64,000 nt of DNA from Larix kaempferi. Its lineage: Eukaryota; Streptophyta; Pinopsida; Pinales; Pinaceae. Below, piece after piece: positions 38,650 to 50,218 of this stretch (the stretch's first letter is position 1; each line of letters starts with the position of its first letter). The position numbers were made by a program, and so were the translations under genes. The notes under the pieces were generated by a model that searched no databases, was not told where the DNA came from, and saw only the letters and a list, made by a program, of their open reading frames with translations. The stretch is taken from NCBI GenBank assembly GCA_027924585.1, contig BSBM01000320.1:1555501-1619500 (forward strand), written 5' to 3'.

Positions 38650-39078
38650 CACCACAATGATCAATTCAATATAGTTTGTTTTTGTTGCTCCTCAATTACA
38701 AGCTCTTCAATAATAAGCAAATGGAAGTTCTTCCTTGTTGGTCTTGAAGCTTGATATCTTACCTTGTGTGCTCCTCAAATATAGGCAAAATGAATCTTTC
38801 AAAGGCCTTATCTTTGGTGTTCTTCAATTGGAGATTCTTCAAGCTTGCTAATTATTTTCTTCAAATATGGCCATATAACCCAACACCACAGTGAGAAACC
38901 ATGAAAGATGTCCTCAATGCTGCACCTGCATAAAAAAAAATGATGGAGTTGGTGTAGAATGTGAAAATTTTCAGACGCGGGCTCGTGCTGTTTGAAAAAT
39001 CGCGGGATTGTTGCTTTCGTTCGGACAGAGTGAAGTTGCTCTCGGACAGCAACAGTCCATTATTTCTGGAGTTCCAAA

Positions 39079-39142
39079 ACGCGTACGCGTTTTATAAATA
39101 TAAAACGCGTGCGCGATATGTAGTTAAAAAACGCGAACGCGA
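39079..39142. repeat. Internal palindrome array of element 1, upstream of the transposase gene
   Basis: ACGCGTACGCGT, ACGCGTGCGCGA and ACGCGAACGCGA start at 39079, 39105 and 39131, again 26 bp apart. The array lies about 430 bp upstream of the transposase start, and is separated from the right-end array by the 3-kb GAT/polypyrimidine region. Confidence 0.85.
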
Positions 39143-39239
39143 TATAGTCAAGCACAATAAATAAGTTAGGTGCACGGCTAGGGCAACGAACAAAATCAAA
39201 GAAAACTAATAATTTATATGATTGCATACAAAACAAATG

Positions 39240-39560
39240 TTTTGTATGGTTTAATACCCCCTAGCTCTCTCCCAATAATCCCTAGATACCCCCTATCTCT
39301 TTCTAAATATGTGTCCCTCATTCTCCCTACATGTTTCTTTCATGTTTCTTTCTCTCCCTTCAGCCATGTCTCTACCACCCCACTCTCCATCTCTCCACCT
39401 TCTCTTTATCTTCGTCATTATCCCTCCCTATAGCACTCTCTCCCTTCTTCTCCCTTAATCACTAACCCTCTACGCCTTTATCCCTCCCCCTTGCCCTCTC
39501 TGTCTTACCTTGTTCCTAGAGCCCCTCCCCCATAAAGGCCTTTAGACCCTCTTCTAAATA
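39240..39560. repeat. Polypyrimidine tract, left of GAT array
   Basis: Composition is dominated by CTCTCCC/TCCCTC-type words on the plus strand with almost no purine runs. It mirrors the tract on the other side of the array (41510-42260). Confidence 0.7.
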
Positions 39561-39588
39561 TTAATCCCTAAGTGCATAAGTGCACAAG

Positions 39589-40572
39589 ATGATGAGGAGG
39601 AGGAGGGTGATGACAATGAAGATGATCATGATGTAGATGAAGATGATAAAGATGATGAGGAGGAGGAGGGTGATGACAATGAAGATGATCATGATGCAGA
39701 TGAAGATGATAAAGATGATAATGTTGATGAAGATGATGGTGATGATGATGAAGATGTTGATGTTGATGATGATGGTGATGATGATGGTGATGAAGATGAT
39801 GGTGACATGATGGAGATGTTGATCTGATGAGGAAGATGATGATGATGATGGTGATGATGGTGATGATGATGAAGATCATGTTGATGAGGACGATGATGGA
39901 GATGAAGATGATGATGATGAAGAAGATGATGATGATGGAGATGTTGTGTTGATGGGGAACCTAGAGATGACAATGATGATGAAGATGGTGATGGTGATGG
40001 TGATGGTGATGGTGATGACGATGAAGATTTTGATGATGATGCTGATGGCGATGATGATGAAGATGTTGACGATGATGGTGATGGTGATGTTGAGATGATG
40101 ATCATGATGATGTTCAGAAGATCATGATGGTGATGATGGTGATGATGATGGAGAAAATGACAATGATGGATATGTTGATGAGGAACCTGCAGATGCCAAT
40201 GATGATGATGATGGAGATGTTGATGAGGAACCTACAGATGCCAATGATGATGGTGATGACGATGAAGATGTTGATGATGATGGTGCTGGTAATGATGATG
40301 ATGAAGATGTTGATGACGATGATGATGGTGATGAAGATGATGATGATGAAGAAGATGACGATGATGATGGTGATGAAGATGATGATGATGAAGAAGATGA
40401 CGATGATGGAGATGTGTTGATGGGGAACCTAGAGATGACAATGATGATGAAGATGGTGATGGTGATGACGATGAAGATTTTGATGATGATGCTGATGCTG
40501 ATGATGATGCTGATGATGATGATGATGATGATGAAGATGTTGACGATGATGGTGATGGTGATGTTCAGATGG

Positions 40573-40604
<32 letters not shown>

Positions 40605-41090
40605 ATGTTGATGAGGAAGGGGGAGATGACAATGATGATGAAGATGTTTATGGTCATGAAGATGATGATGATGGTGATGGTGATGATGATGGAGATGATG
40701 GAGATGATGGAGATGGCGATGAAGATGATGATGATGATGATGATGGTGAAGATGATGAAGAAGATGATGATGATGGAGATGTTGACCTGATGACGATGAA
40801 GATGATGATTATGGTGATGATGATGAAGATGTTGATGCTGATGATGATGGTGATGAAGATGATGATGATGGAGAAGATGATAATGATGGAGATGTTGATG
40901 AGGAACCTACAAATGCCAATGATGATGATGATGATGATGGTGATGACAATGAAGATGTTGATGATGATGGTGATGGTAATGATGATGAAGATGATGATGA
41001 TGATGGTGATGGTGATGGTGATGTTTAGATGATGATGTTCAGAAGATGATGGTGACATGATGGATATGTTGATCTGATTCAAGGAAGATA

Positions 41091-41121
<31 letters not shown>

Positions 41122-41391
41122 AGATGTTGATGATGATGATGATGGTGATGAAGATGATGATGATGAAGAAGATGATGATGATGGAGATGTTGATGTTGAT
41201 GGGGAACCTAGAGATGACAATGATGATGAATATGGTGATGGTGATGGTGATGGTGATGACGATGAAGATTTTGATGATGATGGTGATGGTGATGATGATG
41301 AAGATGTTGATGATGATGGTGATGGTGATGTTTAGATGATGATCATGATGATGATAATGATGATGGAGATTTTGATTTGATGAGGAATATG

Positions 41392-41422
<31 letters not shown>

Positions 41423-41490
41423 AGATGTTGATGATGACGATGATGGTCATGAAGATGATGATGATGAAGAATATGATGCTGATGGAGAAT
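39589..41490. repeat. (GAT)n / GATGATGGT microsatellite, about 1.9 kb
   Basis: Imperfect trinucleotide repeat built from GAT, GGT, GAA and GAC, with larger-scale copies of segments such as GGAGATGTTGATGAGGAACC. It produces Met/Asp-rich frames on one strand and His/Ser/Ile-rich frames on the other, none of which I consider a gene. Confidence 0.95.
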
Positions 41491-41509
41491 ATGATGCTCA
41501 CAACTCCCT

Positions 41510-42260
41510 CTAGTCTCTCTCTCCCCAACCATCAATCTCTCTCTCTCTCTCTGTCTCTCTCTGTCTCTCTCTCTGTCTCTCTCTCTCTCTCAAACACACA
41601 CACATACACACACATTATGTCACTTTCCATTCTCAAACCCATACCCCCTCCATCCATATCTATCTCCAACTTTCTCCCTCCATCCCTCACCCTACCTTCT
41701 CTCCCTCCCTCTCTCATCGCCTGTCTCTCACCTTCTATCCCTCCCTCATCTTTCCCTCAACCTATCCCAATCTCTCCATCACTCCCTCTCTCTCCATCGC
41801 CACCACTCTCTGCATGTCTCCCACCAACACTTTCTGTCCCTCCCTTCCTATCTCTTATTTCGTTCTATCCCCATCTATCTCTCACTCCCTCCAAATCCAT
41901 TCCTCCCCATTGTCCCTCTCCCTCCCTCGCTCTATGTCTCTCCCCCCCTTGTATTCTTTATTTCTCTCTCACATCCCCCTTGTCACTCAAGTCTCACTTT
42001 CAACTTCTAACCCTATACCTCTTCAGAACCTATTCTACTCCTAATAGTGCTCTCAAGCTCCACTTCCCTTCACCCCCTGTAGCCCATCATGTTCTCATTC
42101 CCTTCATCTCTCCCCACTCAAGCTTCCAACATCCTTCTAAGCCCTTGACCCTTTCCCACCCCTATTAAATATTAACCATAGATTCCCTTGACCCTTCCCC
42201 ACCCCTTCTCAAATATTAAACAAAATTTCCCTTGACTTCTACACCCCCTCTTTCTCAAGT
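41510..42260. repeat. Polypyrimidine tract, right of GAT array
   Basis: Begins with (CT)n/(CTGT)n near 41535-41595, then a long run of CTCTCCCTCC-type words. The 263-aa Ser/Pro/Leu-rich frame across it (41377-42168) is a composition artefact. Confidence 0.8.
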
Positions 42261-42288
42261 ATTAAACATATATTTTATGATTTGAATA

Positions 42289-42403
42289 ACGCGAGCGCGT
42301 TTTGTAACCATATAACGCGTACGTGTTATGTAGTTATATAACGCGTACGCGTTAATTATTGATATAACGCGCACGCGTTATTTAGTTATATAACGCGTAC
42401 GCG
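42289..42403. repeat. Right palindrome array of element 1 (five units)
   Basis: Five palindromes or near-palindromes of type ACGCGTACGCGT start at 42289, 42314, 42340, 42366 and 42392, spaced 25-26 bp. They share the ATATA spacer. The array is about 0.9 kb inside the right terminus. Confidence 0.85.
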
Positions 42404-42410
42404 TTATTTA

Positions 42411-43289
42411 AATCTAAAAGCGCGGCAATATTTTTGAATTTAAACAGGCCGAGTCACATGCTCACATGTCAACAATAATCCTATGTGTATGCTTTGGAGT
42501 TTGCTTCGGTAATTCCAAACCTGTGCTATGTTAATGAAAAACCAAAGCTAATTGGGTATTTCTTCCAGTTTCTGGAGAAGCCTGTGCTTAGCCACTCGTT
42601 ACAATATGCTACACAGAGTTATTTTTGACGAAATCTTAGACACAAATAGCATTTTTTCTGCAGATTCCAAATATGTAACTTTTATTTTGAAATATTAATT
42701 TTTCCTATTTTCTTTCAATTTCTTTTCTGTCCTACCTCCTTAACTCGTGAAACACATTGTTAGTGTTTCTTCCATAACTTTTTCAATTCTCAATCATTTC
42801 AAAAAAAAATTGTATGGTGCACAAGAGGACACTAACCTCCACGTTCTATGAAAAACCCATTTCAAGATTTTTGCATTAAGACCTTCAAAGGCTCTACCCA
42901 CAAAAGATGTACTATTTTTGAGGTTTGATCACTTAGACAATTATAAAAAAATTATAAAATTACTAATTTAATTTTCGAAAAATAATGGCGCACAAGTGCT
43001 ATGTGTTCTCTACATGCATGCCGATTTTTGTAGCTTGATTCCATCATTTAGGCCCTCAAAGGCTCTACCCACAAAAACATATACCTTATCATTTGCCTGA
43101 AAAATAAAAAGTGTCTGTTAGGAAAACTGAAACTTGACATAGCTATGCAAATTTTCAATACATAAAAGTTATATATTCAGAAACGTGATTCAATTTCCTA
43201 CATTTCATCTTTTTTACTCAATGCAAGATATTTTCCGTAAGTAAATCAAAAAATCCAAGTAAGTTGAGGGATGCCTGCTTTTTCAGTTT
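42411..43289. other. Right subterminal region of element 1
   Basis: AT-rich, no gene. The phrase CAAAGGCTCTACCCACAAAA occurs twice (near 42885 and 43057). Confidence 0.6.
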
Positions 43290-43340
43290 TCTATTGCATC
43301 TAACGTGCCAAAAGTGACCCTCATTAGCTTGCACTGACCC
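43290..43340 (-). repeat. Right terminal inverted repeat of element 1
   Basis: Read inward on the minus strand: GGGTCAGTGCAAGC, ATGAGGGTCACTTT, then GGCACGTTAGATGCAATAG. This matches the left end apart from small indels. ACAA follows at 43341-43344. Confidence 0.85.
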
Positions 43341-44728
43341 ACAAGTGTTATGGCTATTAAATTTTACATGCTTAGCAATTGTTGAATGTATTGTCCAATG
43401 TAGTAAAGATAATTGTAAAATATAAGCTTATATGTTTATAATTTCTTACTACTCATCTCCATCGAACTTAAATATGTTCATCCTCTTTAGTTTAGATGGA
43501 AGAAGAACTGTATACAATACTTTAAAGTTGTCTCTACTAAATAGTAATATGTTTTTGGCATTACTTCAATAATATTAACGGCTGTCTCTTCCCATTATAC
43601 ATACAGAATTTCTTCAAATGAGAAATAAAAAGATAATTATCTACCCGTTATACATACAGAATTTCTTCAAATGAGAAATAAAAAGATAATTACTTTAAAT
43701 TATTGAAAGAAACAATGAAATTTGAAATACTACCATTGATAGAATTTTGTTTGTAACATATAAGTATGAATTTGCGGTTTTGTAAAATAAAGTTATGCTA
43801 TAAACAACATAAATATAGCATTTATCTCACCACGACTGATTCTTTTTATCGAGAATACAATGTCGCCAAGCTCTTTCGGTTCTTCCACAGTATGCACAGA
43901 TCAATATTAAATCAAAATAATAGGGAACATATAAAACAAAAAGAATTCAACGGTGTTTTTACTTAAACAATGTAGTCATATTTAAACTACTGAACCACTG
44001 AGTAGATATTGTCTCTACAGCAGGCAACCCTACATTGATTCTCAAAGAAAAAATGAGTAAACAAAGAAAATATCATGATTGATTTGTATATTTAAAAAAG
44101 AAAACCATTGCAATTTTGGCTCTAATCCACAGCCCCACAGCAGGCGATAAGATGATCTGAGAGGCATCTATAATTACAAGAACAGAATTCCATGGTATTA
44201 TTGATGATACTAGCCAATGACTCACCTCCAGTATTTGATGTGTCACCCTAGAGAATGGTCCATTTACAAGCCATGAACTATTATATGAGACAACGGACTT
44301 GAAGCATCTTTGTGAGGTAGTGAAATGCTCGCAAATTATTTGTGTTTTTTTACGAGTGTCAGCATGCAGATGACATGTTTTTTGCGCACTAGAAAAATGT
44401 TTCACTTGCAAATCTTTTACATAGACAAATTAGTCTCAATTTTCAGCTTGAATTTGTAAGAAAAGACAATTTTCAATCGCAAATATTTTAGAGCAGCAAA
44501 TAAGTCTCAAAATTTTGAGCATGCAGCCATTTCTGTCTGGCAAAATTTTATTTCTGTAAAATTAATTTACATTTTAATTTTGTATCGGTTGAAATTGGTT
44601 ATCCAATATTTCATTTATATTATAATGGCTTAATGGATTCCATTAAATCCCAGTTAATGTACGAACTTGGTAATGGCTAGGCGAGAGCAGCAACGCCCCA
44701 AAATAGTAATTATGTTTTTAATCAACAA

Positions 44729-45328
44729 TCAAATTCTATGAAATCTACCAGTGGCAAGCGGTAGCGAGGAAGTAGGTGGTGCAGTGGGGACTTGGGCAGC
44801 GGAGGCGGCGGTGGTGGTGGTGGTGATGGGCCGTACGTAGCCGAAACGTGAATTTGAGGACGACGAAGGAGGACGTTGCTGCTGAATGGGGAGATTGTTA
44901 TTTGTTCTTCTGTTAGAAGTTGCTCCGACTCTTCTGGAATTAGCTGGAGGCGGCTGCTGCATGGAACGGCTTGTGTTGTTGTTGTTGCGGTTCCACTTTG
45001 CGTGTTTCCTTTTGCGGGAGACGCTGATCTGTCGGGACCGGAGCATGGAGCCATTCAACTGGAGAGCTTTGTCTACGCTGTCCACATCTGAGAACTCCAC
45101 GTACGCATATCCCTTTGGGTTCCCGAACTCATTTGTGGGAATGGTAATGCGGTTTACTGTCCCGCAGCACTCAAAATGTGTCTTCACATCTTGTGCTCTG
45201 CACCAATAGTCAACATTGTCTACGTAAACTGAATATCGTTCGAATTCTCCATCTTCTCCTTCTTTAATACGTATCGCCTCCTCTTGCAAATGCAGCTTCT
45301 TCCCCGATTTCTCAGAATTCATGGCCAT
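44729..45328 (-). CDS. Nuclear poly(A)-binding-protein-like RRM protein (PABPN1-like), copy B
   Basis: Second copy of the gene at 3176-3775: 199 aa, same intronless structure, same RNP2 (VYVDNV) and RNP1 (KGYAYVEF), same low-complexity tail. The one protein difference I see is residue 94, Ser here and Ala in copy A (GAGCC versus GCGCC on the plus strand at about 45047). Flanking DNA is duplicated with it, so both copies arose by segmental duplication rather than separate retroposition. Element 1 lies about 1.4 kb beyond its 3' end. Confidence 0.75.
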   Translation of the reverse strand: MAMNSEKSGKKLHLQEEAIRIKEGEDGEFERYSVYVDNVDYWCRAQDVKTHFECCGTVNRITIPTNEFGNPKGYAYVEFSDVDSVDKALQLNGSMLRSRQISVSRKRKHAKWNRNNNNTSRSMQQPPPANSRRVGATSNRRTNNNLPIQQQRPPSSSSNSRFGYVRPITTTTTAASAAQVPTAPPTSSLPLATGRFHRI

Positions 45329-47009
45329 GTCGAGTTATTTACTATCACAGATTTTCTTTTCCTTTAAGATCAACCAATCTACTCTCAGTCTCAGTGAAAA
45401 CCGAAACCACCCAGTATTTTAAGATTTGTCGCTTCACGGATTGTCGCCAACATATAACCGCTTTGGGATAGTAATTATATGGATCGATGCCTTATGGATT
45501 TGGTTTAACGAGTGGTATTGTAATTATATGGATCAATGCTTTTGGCAAAGATGTGTATGGCCACCGTCGGCTAAACAAAATTGAAACTGGACAATACAAT
45601 AAAAGAAGACCCCGGCCATCATCTAAGGTTCCAATTCCAATCATTCAAGACAAACTTTAAATCCAACTCTCACTCTTCACTTTTAACCAAATTTCCTGTG
45701 TCATCAATGATTAGAGACCAAGGAATGGAATGTGAATGTGAATGTAGAATCTTTCTTAGAAGTACCACTAAAGACGAAAGGAGTGTGGAGGATACTTTGC
45801 AATGTGAGGGCAAAAAGTTAAAATTTGCTTACATATCTTCTATCAGACTTTGGTTTTTAAAACTATGTAGGAGCTACAAAATTAAAAGTTAGAAGTTGAA
45901 AGAATCTTTGTTCCATCACTTTAATTATTTAAATTTGTATAATTTTTGGAGATGTGGTTGTCATAGGATGGGATTTTAGCATTTTTATTTTTATTTTTAT
46001 AGGAAAATGAAGGCATTCTTGTTGCATACATTTTCGAACCTTATTTTGTCTTTAGCATTAGGACCTAAGTTTCTAAAGGAAAAATTTAACATTAGAACCT
46101 CTTTTCCATTTTTAGGAGTTGTCTTATTAGGAGCATCCTCTTAGTGAAAAACCACCTAATTGCCCCTAGAATATCACTTGGGGTCAAAGACCCTAGAGAG
46201 AGAACATGTGTCATGGTTGGAGACCTTCTTCATAGTGCTTGAGGCCTATAAGGTTCATTTTCCTATGCAAATCCCTTATTTTTCCTTCCAACCATGGCCG
46301 AGGTCCCTAGACCCATCACACATGTCAAAAACCAATTGATGGAATCCATATCTCATATCCCACTTAGAGGACTCGTGTGTTGCTACATGGGCTCATTCAA
46401 GACACTTGAAGTTCATAAGATTCAACAATATTAGGAGGAAATTATTTTCCTTCACCAACCATGTTCAATGACCTATGACCCATCCTTACTGGGTAAAGCT
46501 CCAAATGGCAGCCATATCCAACCTCCATGCCAGACAACCCCTATAGAGGGTTTGTTTTGAGGTTCGCAGGTGTTCTTCATGGCCATTGAACCAAAGAAAT
46601 GGTGTCTACTACCTAAGGCCCAATTGTTTTCCTTTTCTAACTATAGAGTTAGATATATAGAAGGCCTTGATTTAGGGATTGAGCCCTTTGTTTCCCCTCT
46701 AGCCATGTTTAGACCTCAAAGACCATTTTCAATGCAAAAATCTCACTCATGGCACTTGTCTACCATGGCCTAGACAATGATTCATGGTGTGGTATCGAGA
46801 CAAATTCTCGTTCACCACGTGTGTTGTGGTTTAATCATGGCGCTTGTATCTCTCTAGTAGGATAGATATGTTGTTGTGGATCAATACCCAGGCCTTGAGG
46901 GTTCTAACTTGGGAAACCCTCTTTCTCGTTTCTGCTGCCTTGCACTTGAATGTGCAAATTCAAGAGCTGGATATTACAGATCAAAGTGCCATCATTTGGG
47001 TTTCCCTTC

Positions 47010-47685
47010 GTTCCTCAGAGAATGATGTGCAATCGTTTGGGGGTTTTGAGTTTCCATTGAATTTGATAAGAACACATTGGAAGCACAGCATTCCTCGGAG
47101 ATTTATGTGCAATTATTTGGGGATTTTTGGACCCCTTCATTCCTCAGAGAATAGTGTGCAATTATTTGGGGGGTTTTGTTTTCCAAACAATTTGATGGGA
47201 AGACATTGGAAGCACAAACCATTTTTCCTCTGCCCCCTGTATTTCCTAGAACATTACGAAGGGAGGCTTGCACATTTAATGATTATGAGTAAACAAAAGG
47301 AGTCGAACATCAACTTCTTTAACTAGTTCTGCCTTTGTTTCTACTGGAGCTACTCGCTTTGGTTCTACTCCTGCAGGAATTGGCTTTCTAACTGTTGCGG
47401 GGTCAACTCAATCAACATCTTAGGGTTATCAGTCTTTACCTTGGTTGGAAACCCAGTGTTATCCATGGGAGGGCTCCTATATAGGGTTACATTAGGAAAA
47501 AGGCATGGTTTTGGACCGAAACGAGACTGGGGAGAATAATGTGAAATTTTTTGGGGTTTTGGTTTCCAAAGAATTTGACGGGAAGAGAGTGGAAGCAGTA
47601 CGACGTTCCTCGGAGAATAATGTGCAACTATTTGAGGGTTCTGTGTTTCCAAATAATTTGAGAGGAAGAGAGTGGAAGCATGGTG
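47010..47685. repeat. Diverged minisatellite (copy B counterpart)
   Basis: Same five-unit pattern as 5450-6130, with units containing CAGAGAATNNTGTGCAAT and GGAAGA..TGGAAGCA. Confidence 0.6.
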
Positions 47686-49827
47686 AAGGAGCAAGGGCAT
47701 TAGTGTCGGGTACCTCGAATATAAGCTATGACTAGATTTTTTTCTCTCTTCTCTTAAATGTGTCTTGTTTAGTTTTTTTACTCCAATGCCATTTTTTTAA
47801 TTCTTTTATATCTATGACAACTCATGTTGATTCACTTAATATCTTATACAATCATATACACGCTCTAAAATACATGTAGTACAATCCATAATTTTAAGTA
47901 TCGTTTATGACCTGTCATAGTTCATTTTCAGTAGTTTCACATACTGTATATTTGTATGCACTTTTAGAAAAATCCAACCCTGAATGTGAATGCGGTTCTA
48001 ACTGAGACCTATTGTGAGTTGGAACAATGGTATTCTTGGGTTTTTTAACCTATGTCCATTGCAGCTTTTCAACTCTTGCAAATTTAATTTAGAGCTTCTT
48101 TTTACCACTTCTCTCATGGGCCTTGGAAAGAAGCGTTTTGGCTCTTTTCAAGATCATAGGAGGAGGCCCGAATTGTTTCATAATAAGGATAGTCTCCTAG
48201 ATCAACGAGGAAAATGTAAGTAGCTTCCATTGTAGTAACAAAGTAGGAGCAGACATAATTGCAATGAGGACAATGATTTCAACAATTGATGTGCTATTTA
48301 AGTTGCCGACAAATTCCTCCTTGAGCTTCTTCTGAGGATCGAGGCAGTCACTAGAGGACTTCATTGAAATATCATGAATATAGAATATTCTTCCACTCCA
48401 ACGTGGAACATAAGCCATTCTCTATATTTGACGAATACATGTGCTTTGTAATTACATTTGTTTTCCTCGTATATGGGTGCCTCTCGGTACATTGAGCCAT
48501 TTCTTCAAATCCATTCCTCTTAATACTTTTGTATAGTATTGCAAATGGGTTTATTTGATTTAGTGATTTGTTGTAGCTCTCATTAGTATTAATTTTTCCA
48601 GATGGAATGTTAGATAGGTCAAAACGCGGTTTTCACACACCTGTCACAATGTTACCATTTAAAGATGGAAAATCATAATAACTTGAAAACTACAATATCA
48701 AATCCTTCTGCCAAAGTTTATGCTAGAGAATTCACACGATACAGATTTAACTATTCTTGAAAAGTTATCGCCACAAGCTAAAATATCAAAGAACCTTGCA
48801 GATGTGCTAACAATTAGTATTTTCTAGAAGTTACAAATTTCTTTGCTAGTAATATCTTGCTTAGCAATTGATTTCTCTCATTCAATTCAACTCTTCTCTG
48901 ATGGGTTCCCTACTTTAAATATCTATCTCTTCTCCTGCAGGATCTACTTAAACAGTTGTGGCTGTAGATTTCATCCAAATTTTCATGTGTAGGGTTTACG
49001 TATTTCTTTTTTTTTTACATTTCATGCATGGCACTAGGTTTTGAAATCCTCCTTATTGTGGACGGTTCATGAAAATAGAGACCCACAGTGGCTTCAATGT
49101 TGGCATAATTTGGTAGGTGGTTTGGCCATTGGACAGTTTATTTTTATTGGTCATGGCCGGGACTAATGACCGAATCCTTTTCTACCAACCCAAACATAGA
49201 TTAATTCTCATACTTATTAGATTACCTATTAACAAGTCCTTCTCATCCCGTCCTTATCGAAAAAAAGAGTCATTATAATAGATTAATTCTCATACTTATT
49301 AGATTGCCTATTAAAAGGTCATTCTCATCCCGGCCTTATCGAAAAAAGAGTCATTATAATACTTACCTTCTCGATGAGGTAGTCTGTAGAAGGACTGATT
49401 GACCGATATGTTATATATGTTGTCATAAAGTCTTGTCTTTTCTAGCACTAGAGGCAAATTGGATGGATTCATTGATTAGGAAAGTGACAAGTGAAGTAGT
49501 CTTTCCTTTCTGTCTTTGTGCCTTTTGAAAAACAGCAATAGGGTATTTCCTCACGGGCGATAGCGATGTAATCTTTATTATTCCTGGTGAGTGGTAGTAA
49601 TGTCGGCTCTCCCGATGAGCAACGTGTTACGGTTTAGTTGACTAACGGTTCTAAATAATATTGGGTCACCAGTAAAAATGGATATGTTAATACACAGTAA
49701 CATCACTTATTCCCAACGCAGGCTTTCTAAAGAATGGTGTGATCTACACCAACTACATGCACACTGAATCACATGGACATTGTATGCGCTATGCGTAGTC
49801 TTCTATGTAATATTTATTACTCTAGAT

Positions 49828-49831
49828 ATAT
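49828..49831. repeat. Target site duplication ATAT, left of element 2
   Basis: Repeated at 62488-62491; the uninterrupted site is at 8275-8278. Confidence 0.75.
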
Positions 49832-49857
49832 GGGTGGAAATGCGAAGGTGGGTAACA
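49832..49857 (+). repeat. Left terminal inverted repeat of element 2
   Basis: GGGTGGAAATGCGAAGGTGG pairs with the complement of 62462-62487 with several mismatches and one or two gaps. Confidence 0.7.
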
Positions 49858-49899
49858 CTTTGGTGAGAATCGGCGGGGTAAGAACTCTAGCATATGTTA

Positions 49900-49999
49900 T
49901 TCGGCCGAATAACTTTAATTATTCGGCCGAATAATTATAATTATTCGGCCGAATAATTAACGTTATTCGGCCGAATAATATAATATTTATTCGGCCGAA
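49900..49999. repeat. Left palindrome array of element 2, block 1 (22-bp period)
   Basis: TTCGGCCGAA, flanked by A..T to give ATTCGGCCGAAT, starts at 49900, 49922, 49944, 49966 and 49990: spacing of 22 bp, the last 24. Confidence 0.9.
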
Positions 50000-50096
50000 T
50001 AATCTTTAACGGGCCACCGTCAAACATAACGGAGGCCTCGGAATATGTGCCGTGGGCTAGCCGGACGGAGCAAACTCACGGCGGTGTAAATAAGTG

Positions 50097-50218
50097 TTCG
50101 GCCGAATAATTGTTCGGCCGAACACTTGTTCGGCCGAATAATTGTTCGGCCGAACACTTGTTCGGCCGAACAATTATTCGGCCGAACAAGTGTTCGGCCG
50201 AACAATTATTCGGCATAT
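50097..50218. repeat. Left palindrome array of element 2, block 2 (16-bp period)
   Basis: TTCGGCCGAA starts at 50097, 50113, 50129, 50145, 50161, 50177 and 50193, exactly 16 bp apart. A truncated eighth unit (TTCGGCATAT) at 50209 keeps the phase. Flanking bases vary between A..T and G..C. Confidence 0.92.

Larger units (their letters stand above)
25262..43340. mobile_element. Element 1: 18.1-kb two-gene DNA transposon
   Basis: The boundaries are fixed by comparison with the empty site in copy A. The termini are GGGTGTGTGCAAGG at the left and, reading inward from the right, GGGTCAGTGCAAGC. Both continue into ATGAGGGTCACTTT and AGATGCAAT, giving imperfect inverted repeats of about 30-45 bp. 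The element contains, in order: a palindrome array, a leader exon, a rightward accessory gene (27586-29744), repeats and a satellite, a leftward DDD transposase gene (38649-35297), a second palindrome array, a large GAT array, a third palindrome array and the right terminus. The 4-bp target duplication and DDD transposase recall Sola and related superfamilies, but the assignment is open. The end of a second copy of the family is at 1-621. Both genes keep intact frames, so it may be autonomous. Confidence 0.9.
43341..49831. repeat. Segmental duplication, copy B part 2
   Basis: Matches 1761-8278 of copy A. It lacks 27 bases present near 2436-2464 in copy A and otherwise differs by scattered substitutions. 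It holds the second RRM gene and the same small tandem repeats. No other gene is supported here. Confidence 0.95.

Noticed and set aside
39568-42168. Long Met-, His-, Ser- and Pro-rich frames (up to 263 aa)
   Set aside because: Products of the (GAT)n and polypyrimidine repeats; all frames stay open because of composition.
399-50218. CRISPR-like array, because short palindromes recur at fixed spacing
   Set aside because: Spacers are short, similar and AT-rich, the context is a eukaryotic transposon, and the repeats are operator-like.
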